A DNA stretch of 20,440 nt from CAZILM01 sp964625325 (GTDB taxonomy: Bacteria > Patescibacteriota > Saccharimonadia > Saccharimonadales > CAYVSP01). Shown piece after piece: positions 6,394 to 13,724 of this stretch. The translations under genes and the position numbers were made by a program. The notes under the pieces are model-generated. The model was not told the origin of the DNA, did not search any database, and was given only the letters and a program-made list of their open reading frames with translations. Positions within the stretch are counted from its first letter, which is position 1; every line of letters begins with the position of its first letter. Where the stretch lies: assembly GCA_964625325.1 (NCBI GenBank), contig CAZVBA010000011.1, positions 1 through 20,440 on the forward strand, read 5' to 3'.

Positions 6394-6954
6394 ATGGCCA
6401 ACCCGGAATTAATCGTTTTGTGCGATGAGAATGGTCAGCCGGCCGGCACAGCCGAGAAACTAGCGGCTCATAACGCTAGGACGCCGCTTCATCTGGCTTT
6501 TTCGTGTTATGTCTTCAACGACAAAGGCGAACTGTTGGTGACAAAACGTGCTGACAGTAAGAAAGTTTGGCCCGGTGTCTGGTCTAACACGGTTTGTGGG
6601 CATCCGGCACCCGCCGAGACCTTAGAGGCAGCCATCCGGCGGCGGCTCAAAGATGAACTCGGTATGTCGGCGACTGATTTTAAAGTTGTTCTACCAACCT
6701 ATAGGTATAAAGCACCGCCGTTTAAGGGCATTGTCGAGAACGAATTTTGTCCGGTGGTTGTGGCCAAGGCAACAACTGAGCCCAAACCCGATGCCAGCGA
6801 AGTATCCGACTACAAATGGCTTACCTGGGAAAAGTACGTAACCGCTACTCAAGCCGATAATGATAATCTATGGTCTTGGTGGTGTAAGGACCAGCTCAAG
6901 CAACTAAAGAATAATGTAACTATCAAACAATATGCCCAAACCAATAATACTTAA
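6394..6954 (+). CDS. idi: Isopentenyl-diphosphate delta-isomerase, type I
   Basis: A 186-residue Nudix-fold enzyme interconverting isopentenyl and dimethylallyl diphosphate, the two building units of isoprenoids such as undecaprenyl phosphate. Catalytic and metal residues line up with the type I enzyme: H26 and H33 (AHNARTPLH), the WSNTVCGHP motif with catalytic C68 and H70, and E115-N-E117-F-C-P with metal and catalytic Glu. The Nudix helix AAIRRRLKDELGM is also present. Length matches the family (about 180 residues). Three dozen C-terminal residues are basic and unremarkable. AAGGG just before the ATG is a plausible ribosome-binding site overlapping the previous stop. Its last 23 bases overlap tsaC. 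No other isoprenoid gene lies in the window. Confidence 0.93.
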   Translation: MANPELIVLCDENGQPAGTAEKLAAHNARTPLHLAFSCYVFNDKGELLVTKRADSKKVWPGVWSNTVCGHPAPAETLEAAIRRRLKDELGMSATDFKVVLPTYRYKAPPFKGIVENEFCPVVVAKATTEPKPDASEVSDYKWLTWEKYVTATQADNDNLWSWWCKDQLKQLKNNVTIKQYAQTNNT

Positions 6955-7537
6955 CAAGCTAAGCGACCCGCGACTGTCCAAATTGCTGGCCGCTGGTGCG
7001 GTTGGCGTGGTGCCGACCGATACTATCTACGGCCTGGTCTGCCTGGCGTCTGACGAAGCAGCCGTGGCCCGACTTTACGCTTTCAAAAAACGGGAGCATA
7101 AACCCGGCACGGTTATTGCGACCGATATTGATCAGCTGGTCTCGCTCGGCATAACGAGACGTTACCTGAAAGCCGTCGAGCAATTTTGGCCAAATCCCAT
7201 CAGTATCATTATTCCGAGCGGTGACAATCTTAAATACTTACATCTTGGCAAAGGCGGATTAGCCATTCGCATTCCCAAAGAGCCGCAAATTAATGCCTTG
7301 CTGAAACAAACCGGTGCGCTGTTGACAACCAGCGCCAACCATCCTGGAGAGCTGCCCGCCAATACGATCAAGGAAGCCCAAAAATACTTTGGTGAAACAC
7401 TCGATTTCTACGTTGATGGCGGCGACCTCAGCAACCGTCCGCCATCAACCATTATCCGCATTATCGACGATGCCATCGAAGTTCTTCGCCCGGGAGCTGT
7501 TAAGATAGACGAAGCAGGTAATATACATGATGTTTAA
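6932..7537 (+). CDS. tsaC: L-threonylcarbamoyladenylate synthase (TsaC/Sua5/YrdC family)
   Basis: A 201-residue YrdC-domain protein. It makes threonylcarbamoyl-AMP from Thr, bicarbonate and ATP for the t6A37 modification of ANN-decoding tRNAs. Motifs: GAVGVVPTDTIYGL at residues 22-35, the K-K-R-E-H-K-P ATP/phosphate-binding segment, and LLTTSANHPGE. The end STIIRIIDDAIEVLRPGAVK is the typical terminus of single-domain TsaC, so there is no Sua5 extension. It overlaps idi by 23 bases at the 5' side and the Nudix gene by 11 bases at the 3' side, with no obvious Shine-Dalgarno sequence, which suggests translational coupling. Confidence 0.92.
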   Translation: MPKPIILNKLSDPRLSKLLAAGAVGVVPTDTIYGLVCLASDEAAVARLYAFKKREHKPGTVIATDIDQLVSLGITRRYLKAVEQFWPNPISIIIPSGDNLKYLHLGKGGLAIRIPKEPQINALLKQTGALLTTSANHPGELPANTIKEAQKYFGETLDFYVDGGDLSNRPPSTIIRIIDDAIEVLRPGAVKIDEAGNIHDV

Positions 7538-7973
7538 AACAGCCACACCCTACATCGCCAGTTATGTGATTCTACGACGCGGCAAGCAAGTAGCTTTTGT
7601 TTTGCGCAGTCACACCGGCTGGATGGACGGTTATTATGGCCTAACTGCCGGCAAGGTTGAGAAAGATGAGACTTTTAAGCAGGCCGCTGTGCGCGAGGCA
7701 CAAGAAGAAGCCGGCATCACAGTAGCCGAGACCGATCTTAAACACGTCATGACTATGCACCGCTACGAACCCGATGGCATAAGCTGGGTTGATGTTTTCT
7801 TTGAGGCTTATATGTGGAGAGGTGAGGTACACAACGCCGAACCGGCCGTGCACGGCAGTGTAGACTGGTATGACGCCAGCAAGCCACCCGACAACCTGGT
7901 GCCGAGCATCAAATTTGCGCTCGAGCAGATATCAGAAGGTAAAATATACTGCGAGTACGGTTGGGATAATTAA
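7527..7973 (+). CDS. Nudix hydrolase
   Basis: A 148-residue single-domain Nudix pyrophosphohydrolase. The Nudix box is complete at residues 42-64: G42 then E47, R56-E57 and E60-E61 with G63 (GKVEKDETF...REAQEEAGI). The strand before it (ASYVILRRGKQVAFVLRS) and the aromatic segment SWVDVFFEAYMWRGE are usual for MutT-like enzymes acting on nucleoside polyphosphates or NDP-sugars. Specificity cannot be assigned. It is the last gene of the 6148-7973 overlapping set. GGTAATATAC precedes the start, without a clear Shine-Dalgarno sequence. A separately promoted response regulator follows after 18 bases. Confidence 0.9.
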   Translation: MMFKTATPYIASYVILRRGKQVAFVLRSHTGWMDGYYGLTAGKVEKDETFKQAAVREAQEEAGITVAETDLKHVMTMHRYEPDGISWVDVFFEAYMWRGEVHNAEPAVHGSVDWYDASKPPDNLVPSIKFALEQISEGKIYCEYGWDN

Positions 7974-7976
7974 GCG

Positions 7977-7985
7977 TGGTATGAT
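7977..7985 (+). promoter_or_regulatory. Extended -10 promoter, leaderless start of response regulator
   Basis: TGG followed by TATGAT (7980-7985), then six bases and the ATG at 7992. It fills the 18-base gap after the Nudix gene, so the regulator is a separate transcription unit. Confidence 0.6.
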
Positions 7986-7991
7986 ATTGCC

Positions 7992-8360
7992 ATGAGCAAA
8001 TCTGTTTTAGTTGTTGAAGACGACAATCTAACCCGTAAAAGTCTGGTAAATCTGTTGATTGAAAAAGGCCTGACCGTCCACGAAGCCGTCAATGGTAAAG
8101 TCGGCCTGGAACAGGCCCTGGCCAAACATCCCGACCTGGTGCTGACTGATATACGCATGCCCGAGATGGACGGCATTGCCATGATTGGCGAACTGCGCAA
8201 AGACGATTGGGGCAAGAGCGTACCGGTGATTGTTCTGACGACAGACGAGACCACTACCACCGTCAACAGCGCTCTTCAAGCTGGTATCACCGTCTACTTA
8301 CCGAAAATGACCCTGGATCCAGGAACTATTGCCGATCAGGTCGTAACAGCTTTAGGCTGA
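7992..8360 (+). CDS. Receiver-only response regulator (CheY-like)
   Basis: A 122-residue single receiver domain. The acidic pocket is D10-D11, the phospho-acceptor is D53 in LVLTDIRMPEMDG, the switch Thr is T83 in VLTTDE, and the conserved Lys is K105 in VYLPKM. No DNA-binding or enzymatic output domain follows; the frame ends soon after the last helix. It must therefore act by protein contact, as CheY or Spo0F do, or as a phosphate shuttle. Its 3' end overlaps that of the membrane histidine kinase on the opposite strand by 25 bases, which makes that kinase the natural partner, although convergent pairs are unusual. Confidence 0.92.
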   Translation: MSKSVLVVEDDNLTRKSLVNLLIEKGLTVHEAVNGKVGLEQALAKHPDLVLTDIRMPEMDGIAMIGELRKDDWGKSVPVIVLTTDETTTTVNSALQAGITVYLPKMTLDPGTIADQVVTALG

Positions 8361-9760
8361 TCAGTCTCGCCGGCTTCATTACTGTCTTTGCTTGAATGCT
8401 GAATCGGTAGTGATACAAAGATAGTGGTGCCTTTATTTTCGTGTGATTCTAGCCACAGTGTACCGCCATGCTGTTCGATGATAAGCTTGGTAATCCATAA
8501 TCCCAGCCCGGTGCCGTGGGCTTGGATTTTGACGGCATTACGGGCCCGGTAGTAGCCCTCCAGCACCTTGGCTTGCTCGGACTTAGGGATACCGATACCC
8601 CAGTCGCGCACCGTTACAACTTGCTTATCGCCTTCCCGGTGGTAGCTCAGCTCAATAGTTGTTTCGGCCCGGCTGTACTTGATGGCGTTGGAGACGATAT
8701 TCATGATAGCCCGCTTCAGGGCGGCCACGTCGCCATCGACGTAGGTGTGGTCCGGCCAGTCGCCGACTTTGCTGATTTTAATCTTCTTTTCCTGGGCGCC
8801 CAGCTTCAAGGTGGCGCGCACCTCATCCACTACACTGACCAGGTCGAGAGTCTCATGCTGCATCTTACCAGCCTGGCCGCGTTCAAAGACCGACAAGTCC
8901 AGAATTTCATTAACCGTTACCAGCGACGCTTCGGTACTGTGGTACATGTCGCCCAGCATTTCTTTCTGCGTTTTGTTCAAGTTTTTTTCGTTATCTTTGA
9001 TCATGGACTGTATCGCCCAGAGCATACCGGCCAGCGGCGAGCGTAGTTCATGGGAAGCAATCGACGTAAACTGGTTTTTCAGGGCGGCAATTTCGCGTTC
9101 CTTGTTCTCTAGTTTGCGGTCGCGCAGCAGGCCGGCCAGCGGGATAGCCGCCAGACAGAGCGGAATAACGGTGTATAGAAATATCTGGAAGTAGTAGTCA
9201 ATCGCCTTGGTGTCGACGCCCAGCAAGGCAATCGTGTTGCCGCTGGCCGGGTCGGTAATCGGCGCCAGTGCTGATACCCAAATGCCCCAGCGGTCCCGGG
9301 TTGGCCCCTCTAAGAAGGGCTCCGAGTCGCTAAATGAAGCCTGCAGTTTCTTGGATGCTTCGTAGTAAACCTGGCCGGGCGGTGAATAGTCACGGCTGTT
9401 GGGCGCCTCCGAGTCGACATAAAAAAAGATGTCTTTATCGTGCTTGCCCATAAGATAGACGAAGCGCAAGCCCTGGTTATCCAGACGAATTTGCGACAAA
9501 CGCTCTTTGAGCCGCTTGTAAGCCGGATTTTTCAAGTCGGTGTCGTTGCCTTTGAGGGCTTTGACATCATCGGGGTTCAGGGCGCTGGCGGCGGTCCGCA
9601 CCCGGGCCATCATCAGGTCGTTGTTATGGGCATTGGCGGCAATGCCGGCGAACAGAGCACCCATTGCACCGGTAACGATGATGAGCATCATGACAACGCT
9701 GGTTAGTCTTTTTGGTTTGGTCAACAGCCGGGGATCCACCACCGACGAGGAGTTCTTCAT
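8336..9760 (-). CDS. Membrane sensor histidine kinase
   Basis: A 474-residue two-component kinase. TM1 is at about 21-43 and TM2 at about 190-212, enclosing an outer domain of about 145 residues with a Cache/PAS-like pattern (FVYLMGKHDKDIFFYVDSE; DRWGIWVSALAPI; IALLGVD). A short linker, with no obvious HAMP domain, leads to HisKA with phospho-acceptor H237 (SIASHELRSPLAG). The HATPase domain has N-box N354/N358 (AIMNIVSNAIKYS), G1 D386-W-G-I-G and G2 G416-T-G-L-G. The ligand is unknown. The cytoplasmic part is complete and should be active. TATAGT lies eight bases before the ATG. It converges on, and overlaps, the CheY-like gene. Confidence 0.93.
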   Translation of the reverse strand: MKNSSSVVDPRLLTKPKRLTSVVMMLIIVTGAMGALFAGIAANAHNNDLMMARVRTAASALNPDDVKALKGNDTDLKNPAYKRLKERLSQIRLDNQGLRFVYLMGKHDKDIFFYVDSEAPNSRDYSPPGQVYYEASKKLQASFSDSEPFLEGPTRDRWGIWVSALAPITDPASGNTIALLGVDTKAIDYYFQIFLYTVIPLCLAAIPLAGLLRDRKLENKEREIAALKNQFTSIASHELRSPLAGMLWAIQSMIKDNEKNLNKTQKEMLGDMYHSTEASLVTVNEILDLSVFERGQAGKMQHETLDLVSVVDEVRATLKLGAQEKKIKISKVGDWPDHTYVDGDVAALKRAIMNIVSNAIKYSRAETTIELSYHREGDKQVVTVRDWGIGIPKSEQAKVLEGYYRARNAVKIQAHGTGLGLWITKLIIEQHGGTLWLESHENKGTTIFVSLPIQHSSKDSNEAGETDQPKAVTT

Positions 9761-9768
9761 CTGTTAAT

Positions 9769-9777
9769 ACTATAACA
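9769..9777 (-). promoter_or_regulatory. Extended -10 promoter of histidine kinase
   Basis: On the minus strand TGT is followed by TATAGT (9774-9769), eight bases before the ATG at 9760. No Shine-Dalgarno sequence is seen; probably leaderless or nearly so. Confidence 0.55.
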
Positions 9778-9789
9778 TAGGCGTAAGCG

Positions 9790-10545
9790 TTATGGTTGCT
9801 GGCTGCCGACCAGTTGGTCAGTGCCTGGCTGGTGGTTCGTTTCAAACGATTCGCATAGTGGGCTGTCAATTTCGGCCACCCCCGCACCATTATCCGGTGT
9901 GGTTGTGTCATGCTCGGCGACTTCGGATTGACTGATACGGCTGTCATACATGGCCCTGCTGTTGTAGTAGTCGGGATCAGCAATCTCAGGCAGGAGTCCG
10001 GAGAAGGCCGGATGGATAATAAACCGACCGCTCTCATCCAGTTTGCCCTCTTCGGCTATAAATGCCGTGGCGCACAAGCCGTCGAGTGTAACAAAGGCGT
10101 ATACAAAGTTTATGGCGGGCTGCTGGCTGGTAGACTGAGTCCGCGGCCGCCTTTGACCCGTCTCGGGTGGCCGTATACCCACCAAAGTTAAGCCTGCTTT
10201 GCCAAGTTCTTGGGGATCAAAAGCAGCTTCAACTGACTGTTCAAAACTGGAAGCTGACTCTGGTGATATCCAACTTTCGGGTGACGGCACGCTCGCTGGC
10301 GGCGCTGCAAAGTGGGGCCGGTCGGCGACTGGAAGCGTGGTTGTGGTGGTCGCAGCACCGGCTTCCGCAAGCTTCACCGTAACTGTTTTTCCTAAAAAGT
10401 TAAAGTTTGGATGCGCCGGGGCGGCCACTTCAGCCACGGCAGCAACTGGTGTGATGGCTATTTCTGGTGATGCTTGAGGCGTCAGGCTGCCACCAACTAA
10501 TGCCATAGCTGTCGCAACCGTTCGTATTTGTTTTTCGCCCCGCAT
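9790..10545 (-). CDS. Probable exported protein, unknown
   Basis: About 251 residues from the ATG at 10545; an in-frame ATG at 10569 would add eight. From 10545 the N terminus reads MRGEKQIR followed by TVATAMALVGGSLTPQAS, a passable signal peptide or anchor. The next 100 residues are Ala/Pro/Thr/Val-rich and probably disordered. A more ordered segment follows (AINFVYAFVTLDGLCATAFI, then RFIIHPAFSGLLPEI), and the end is acidic and polar. Two Cys are present. No family is recognised. The upstream TGG-TAATTT ends one base before 10569, which would put the transcription start inside the extra eight codons and favours 10545, but no good Shine-Dalgarno sequence precedes either start. Confidence 0.55.
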   Translation of the reverse strand: MRGEKQIRTVATAMALVGGSLTPQASPEIAITPVAAVAEVAAPAHPNFNFLGKTVTVKLAEAGAATTTTTLPVADRPHFAAPPASVPSPESWISPESASSFEQSVEAAFDPQELGKAGLTLVGIRPPETGQRRPRTQSTSQQPAINFVYAFVTLDGLCATAFIAEEGKLDESGRFIIHPAFSGLLPEIADPDYYNSRAMYDSRISQSEVAEHDTTTPDNGAGVAEIDSPLCESFETNHQPGTDQLVGSQQP

Positions 10546-10620
10546 TGGTTCTATTCCAACATGGTTCATTAAATTACCAAAACAAAAAGCGTTGCGGAAT
10601 AAACAAGGTTCCAGACTGGT

Positions 10621-11916
10621 TTATTTAGTGAAGTTTTTCCTAACCCATTCGTCTAAACTGTCGCCGCCACCGCCGGCCATGGCCACCACCATATCGCCGT
10701 CATCCAGGTGCTTTTGTATGGTCTTTTTCAAATTTTCGTCTCGCTCCAGCGGTTCGGCAATAGTCGGATCGCTTAGATGGGAGATCAATTCTTCTGGTGG
10801 AATAACCCGCTGCGCCGGATCTTCGCGTGCCAGGTAGCTGGGAATCCAATAGACTTTCTTGGCGCCGTCAAAGACGTCTTTGTAATCGTCGAGCATATAG
10901 TGTTGCCGACGGTTAGTCAGTGGCTCGTACACGACCACAACGTTTTGTTTCTTGGTGTTAGCCATTTCCAAGGCTACACTCATAGCGCCGCGGATTTTTT
11001 CCGGTGTATGCGCGTAGTCGCTGAAGAGCCCGGGCACAATTTCTTCCATGCGCCGCTGCAAGCCAGGGAAACCGTCCATAATACCAATCAATTTTTCGAT
11101 AGATTCACCTGTAACTTGGTGGACGGCTTGAACCGCTAGCCAGGCATCCAGCCGGTTATACTGCCCCATCAGTTCGACGTCCCGAATGTTCGGGTCGTTA
11201 CTATCCTGGACAAGCAGGTGTTCGTCGGCCGCTAAGCCTAGGTAGTCATAATCATCTTGCCAAATTATCACGCCTTCACTCTGGTCAATAAACTCGCGAA
11301 AGGCCTGTTGGTAGTCCTCGCGCGTCGGAAAAATTTCGTGGTGGTCCCAGGATACACCGGTAATAAGGCTGAGGTGTGGTTCAAAGGCCAGAAAATTGCG
11401 GTCAAACTCGTCACACTCATAGACAAAATACTTTGAGTCGGCTTCGTACCAGCCCATGTCGCCAAATGGGATTTTGGCACCGACCGAATAGGAAATCGGT
11501 AGGCCCAGCCCCTTAAACAACCACACTACCATCGCCGTAGTAGTCGTCTTGCCGTGCGTTCCGGCGATAGCAATCAGCTTCAGACCCTTTTCAGACAGAA
11601 TAGCGTTCAGCAGCTCGTCACGCTTGCTGGTCTTGATGCCTTTCTCCCGGCAAAATAACAGCTCCGGTTCGCCGACTCGTTCAATCGCCACTGCCGATGA
11701 GTAGACGAGCCAGTCAATCGGTTGTTCTTCGTCAATAGCGGCAATCTGCTCCCGGCTCTGGCCGATGTGGATATTAGGAATTCCGTGCTTTTTCAGATAT
11801 TGAATATACTGCGAATCTTGTTTATCGGAGCCCGACACTTCGAAACCAGCTTGTTTAGCCAACATAGCCAAAGGACCAATGGCCGTACCACCAATTCCAG
11901 AAAAGAAGATGTGCAT
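10621..11916 (-). CDS. murC: Mur ligase family protein (MurC/Mpl type)
   Basis: A 431-residue ATP-dependent ligase that adds L-alanine (MurC) or a peptide (Mpl) to UDP-N-acetylmuramate in peptidoglycan synthesis. N-terminal UDP-binding loop GIGGTAIGPLA at residues 7-17 followed by VSGSD; ATP P-loop GTHGKTTTT at 119-127; ECDEFD at 167-172; SWDHHEIF at 189-196; C-terminal domain segment SDYAHTPEKIRGA near residue 300. The usual HN..NALAA motif reads QYNRLDAWLA, so the family is clear but the branch is not certain. The start at 11916 is chosen because MHIFFSGIGG is the canonical beginning and TACCCT lies six bases upstream; the in-frame extension to 12057 has no family counterpart and would run through the divergent gene. 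Confidence 0.85.
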   Translation of the reverse strand: MHIFFSGIGGTAIGPLAMLAKQAGFEVSGSDKQDSQYIQYLKKHGIPNIHIGQSREQIAAIDEEQPIDWLVYSSAVAIERVGEPELLFCREKGIKTSKRDELLNAILSEKGLKLIAIAGTHGKTTTTAMVVWLFKGLGLPISYSVGAKIPFGDMGWYEADSKYFVYECDEFDRNFLAFEPHLSLITGVSWDHHEIFPTREDYQQAFREFIDQSEGVIIWQDDYDYLGLAADEHLLVQDSNDPNIRDVELMGQYNRLDAWLAVQAVHQVTGESIEKLIGIMDGFPGLQRRMEEIVPGLFSDYAHTPEKIRGAMSVALEMANTKKQNVVVVYEPLTNRRQHYMLDDYKDVFDGAKKVYWIPSYLAREDPAQRVIPPEELISHLSDPTIAEPLERDENLKKTIQKHLDDGDMVVAMAGGGGDSLDEWVRKNFTK

Positions 11917-11922
11917 AGAAAT

Positions 11923-11928
11923 AGGGTA
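11923..11928 (-). promoter_or_regulatory. -10 hexamer of murC-like gene
   Basis: Minus-strand TACCCT with six bases to the ATG at 11916. The match is weaker than at other genes, but the position is the same as in the leaderless set. It faces the promoter at 11959-11964 in a 58-base divergent gap. Confidence 0.4.
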
Positions 11929-11958
11929 CAGTGTAGCGTTGTTAGCGTCTAGCTGAGA

Positions 11959-11964
11959 TATAAT
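11959..11964 (+). promoter_or_regulatory. -10 hexamer of 202-aa membrane protein gene
   Basis: A perfect TATAAT ten bases before the ATG at 11975. The possible leader is about three bases, so it is nearly leaderless. Confidence 0.5.
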
Positions 11965-11974
11965 CGTAAGCAAG

Positions 11975-12583
11975 ATGAACCAAAAACAACTGCATCGTCT
12001 CTGGACCAAAATCCGCGTCGTCCGCCCCTGGTACTTCTTAGCCATAGCCCTTGTCACCGGTATGGTGGCTGTTGCTGCTTTGCGTCAAAACAACCTGCAT
12101 ATGATTGAACTCAGAGCCCAGGTGGTTAAAGCCGATAAAGAAAACGCTGATGTCGAGTCGGCCCTACGCCAATTGCGCCAATTCGTCTACGGCCACATGA
12201 ATACCGACCTGGCTAGCGGTCGCAATGGTATCCGGCCGCCGATTCAACTCCAGTACCGCTACGACCGCTTGGTGGCAGCCGAGAAAAAGCGCGTTACCGA
12301 CATTAATGCCCAGGTCCAAACGGCCGCTGAAGCCGCTTGTAAGCCGCAAGTCGCCACCGGCGTCTTTGACAAGGAACGAGTGGCTTGCATTCAGCGCTAT
12401 GTCAGCGACCACGGTGCTAAACAGCAATCTATACCGGCCGCTCTCTATAAGTTCGATTTTGCTTCGCCCCGCTGGTCGCCCGATCTGGCCGGCGTTAGTC
12501 TGCTAATCAGCTTGGTATTATTAGTCCTATTTGGCGCCAGCTACGGCCTGGAGCGCTGGGTTAGAAGCGAACTCAAAGAGTAA
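11975..12583 (+). CDS. Two-TM membrane protein, unknown
   Basis: A 202-residue protein with TM helices at about 19-37 (PWYFLAIALVTGMVAVAAL) and about 172-193 (LAGVSLLISLVLLVLFGASYGL). Between them is an outer or lumenal domain of about 130 residues, mainly helical, beginning with a heptad-like part (ELRAQVVKADKENADVESALRQL). Two Cys 20 residues apart (AACKPQ and VACIQR) could form a disulphide, which supports an extracytoplasmic location. The basic N terminus and basic C-terminal tail both fit a cytoplasmic side. No family is recognised. Transcription should end at the hairpin immediately after the stop codon. Confidence 0.65.
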   Translation: MNQKQLHRLWTKIRVVRPWYFLAIALVTGMVAVAALRQNNLHMIELRAQVVKADKENADVESALRQLRQFVYGHMNTDLASGRNGIRPPIQLQYRYDRLVAAEKKRVTDINAQVQTAAEAACKPQVATGVFDKERVACIQRYVSDHGAKQQSIPAALYKFDFASPRWSPDLAGVSLLISLVLLVLFGASYGLERWVRSELKE

Positions 12584-12614
12584 AAACACCGGCTGCTTAG
12601 TGAGCCGGTGTTTT
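12583..12614. terminator. Bidirectional terminator hairpin
   Basis: A perfect 12-bp stem, AAAACACCGGCT paired with AGCCGGTGTTTT, and an eight-base loop at 12595-12602. A-run on one side and T-run on the other make it work on both strands. It separates the convergent genes ending at 12583 and 12634. Confidence 0.85.
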
Positions 12615-12633
12615 AGAGGAGAACTCTGAACTA

Positions 12634-13242
12634 CTATTTCTTAGTTGGGGTGGTAGTGGTTGGGGTAGTAGTAGTTGGAGTGGAGTTCGTGGTAGCAGTC
12701 GTACACTTCTGACCGTTCGGGTTCTGCTTGACGAACTCGGCCACCGCTTTGGCGACTTGGCCGTCAGTTTTCAGGTTTTCCCAGAACGTTACCTGGTCGC
12801 GGTTGATCAGCATCTGATCATCCGGCCCATGCAATTCACAACCTAGTTTAACCAGAGATATATCCTGCGCCGCGTTACTGGTGCTTTGGTTAGGCTGAAC
12901 TTGCTGGTTGACCCGCAGGTAGTAAATGTTGCCGACCCGTACGTATTTATCGTTTAGGGAGCGGATATTGCCAAAGTAGACCTGGCCGTTGTTCAAAAAT
13001 ACGGCTTGCAGCGTCTTCTTATTGACGTACTTACCTTCGGCCGGAACATTACCGAAGAAGATTGATAGAACCAAGGCTACTACTAAAACGGTAGCCGAAA
13101 AGAGCAGCGTCACTGAAGAGAGCTGTACCCATTTCTGTCCGTTATACCTAGCGCCCCGATGAGTCGAGCCCGCACCATTGGCCGGACTCGTAGCCGCATG
13201 ACCAGTTGTTTGGGCTTGCGGACTGCGATTCATGAATTCCAT
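12634..13242 (-). CDS. Single-pass membrane protein with Thr/Pro-rich C-terminal tail, unknown
   Basis: A 202-residue protein. Residues 1-40 are polar and probably cytoplasmic; one TM helix lies at about 43-63 (SVTLLFSATVLVVALVLSIFFG). An ordered segment of about 75 residues follows (TLQAVFLNNGQVYFGNIRSLNDKYVRVGNIYYLRV...DISLVKLGCELHGPDDQMLINRDQVTFWENL), with the look of a small beta domain. The end is a low-complexity run of Thr and Pro closing with K-K. I recall similar N-anchored beta proteins in Saccharibacteria but cannot name a family. AAGGTGG lies seven bases before the ATG. The Thr/Pro tail resembles wall-spanning or glycosylated linkers, which is inference. Confidence 0.65.
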   Translation of the reverse strand: MEFMNRSPQAQTTGHAATSPANGAGSTHRGARYNGQKWVQLSSVTLLFSATVLVVALVLSIFFGNVPAEGKYVNKKTLQAVFLNNGQVYFGNIRSLNDKYVRVGNIYYLRVNQQVQPNQSTSNAAQDISLVKLGCELHGPDDQMLINRDQVTFWENLKTDGQVAKAVAEFVKQNPNGQKCTTATTNSTPTTTTPTTTTPTKK

Positions 13243-13284
13243 AGAGAAACCACCTTTTTATTACCCTTTATAGTTACGGTTTTT

Positions 13285-13314
13285 AGTGTAATGCATAAGC
13301 ACATTAACATGCAA
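13285..13314 (-). promoter_or_regulatory. Candidate -35/-10 promoter for the gene at 13242
   Basis: Minus-strand TTGCAT (13314-13309), an 18-base spacer and TACACT (13290-13285). The leader would be about 35 bases and carries AAGGTGG. Moderate match only. Confidence 0.4.
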
Positions 13315-13355
13315 CAGTAATGGCAAGTCCAATCTGTTGGAGTTGTGATTTTTTG

Positions 13356-13418
13356 AGGTGTTTTACAGGGGTGAAAAAAGATTATTCAAATTAACAGGGT
13401 TGACAAGCTAAAACACCT
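13356..13418. repeat. 10-bp inverted repeat flanking the -35 of the 64-aa gene
   Basis: AGGTGTTTTA at 13356-13365 and its exact reverse complement TAAAACACCT at 13409-13418, 43 bases apart. The right arm sits between the -35 and -10 elements at 13400-13429. The arms could be operator half-sites for DNA looping, or chance. Confidence 0.5.
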
Positions 13419-13429
13419 AAGAGTATGTT
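13400..13429 (+). promoter_or_regulatory. Strong -35/-10 promoter of 64-aa gene
   Basis: A perfect TTGACA (13400-13405), an 18-base spacer and TATGTT (13424-13429). It is the only consensus -35 with a well-placed -10 that I find in the window. The leader of about 33 bases contains GAGGGAG (13453-13459) nine bases before the ATG. Confidence 0.65.
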
Positions 13430-13468
13430 AGGGATACCATTACTAATCCTAAGAGGGAGAGATACGAG

Positions 13469-13663
13469 ATGGCTTATAAGCACACAAATTCTAAAGGGGT
13501 AACATACTACCTTAACTCAAAAGTTGTCACACTTCGTGGCGGCAAACAGCAAACCATTTACTACTTCAGCAAGGACCAGCGCCCAGAGGCTACTGATCTC
13601 CCTGATGGTATGGAAGTAAACGAGAACCCACGTAACGGTTTCTTGACTGTTAAGCGCAAATAA
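13469..13663 (+). CDS. Small conserved-looking protein, 64 aa, probably highly expressed
   Basis: Begins MAYKHTNSKGVTYYLN and continues with alternating strand-like segments (KVVTLRGGKQQTIYYFSKD), a P-D-G turn, and a basic end FLTVKRK. It is rich in Lys, Arg and Tyr, with a net positive charge, and looks like a compact beta fold. I believe similar 60-70 residue proteins are common and uncharacterised in Saccharibacteria and other CPR, but this is memory and not a search. The gene has the best promoter in the window, a good Shine-Dalgarno sequence and a strong terminator, and its codons look clean. That points to an abundant, independently controlled product. A nucleic-acid-binding role would fit size and charge but is speculation. 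Confidence 0.8.
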   Translation: MAYKHTNSKGVTYYLNSKVVTLRGGKQQTIYYFSKDQRPEATDLPDGMEVNENPRNGFLTVKRK

Positions 13664-13684
13664 TCCTACTCGTTAGGAAGAAGA

Positions 13685-13715
13685 GTCGCCCGGGCCCCGC
13701 CCAGGCGGCTTTTTT
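13685..13715 (+). terminator. Rho-independent terminator of 64-aa gene
   Basis: Stem of 11 pairs with one C-A mismatch and one G-T pair: GTCGCCCGGGC with GCCCAGGCGGC around a CCC loop, followed by six T. Very G+C-rich, so probably efficient. Confidence 0.9.
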
Positions 13716-13724
13716 ATTTTGCTC

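Noticed and set aside
8516..9194. Long open frames (176 and 149 codons) on the plus strand
   Set aside because: They are antisense to the histidine kinase, have no family features and no promoter, and reflect codon bias of the true gene.
11917..12057. 47-residue N-terminal extension of the murC-like gene
   Set aside because: It would overlap the divergent gene and its promoter, and the family begins at MHIFFSGIGG.
12645..12690. Short tandem repeat in DNA (GGT/AGT-rich)
   Set aside because: It is the coding sequence of the Thr/Pro-rich tail of the membrane protein; no regular unit beyond codon repetition.
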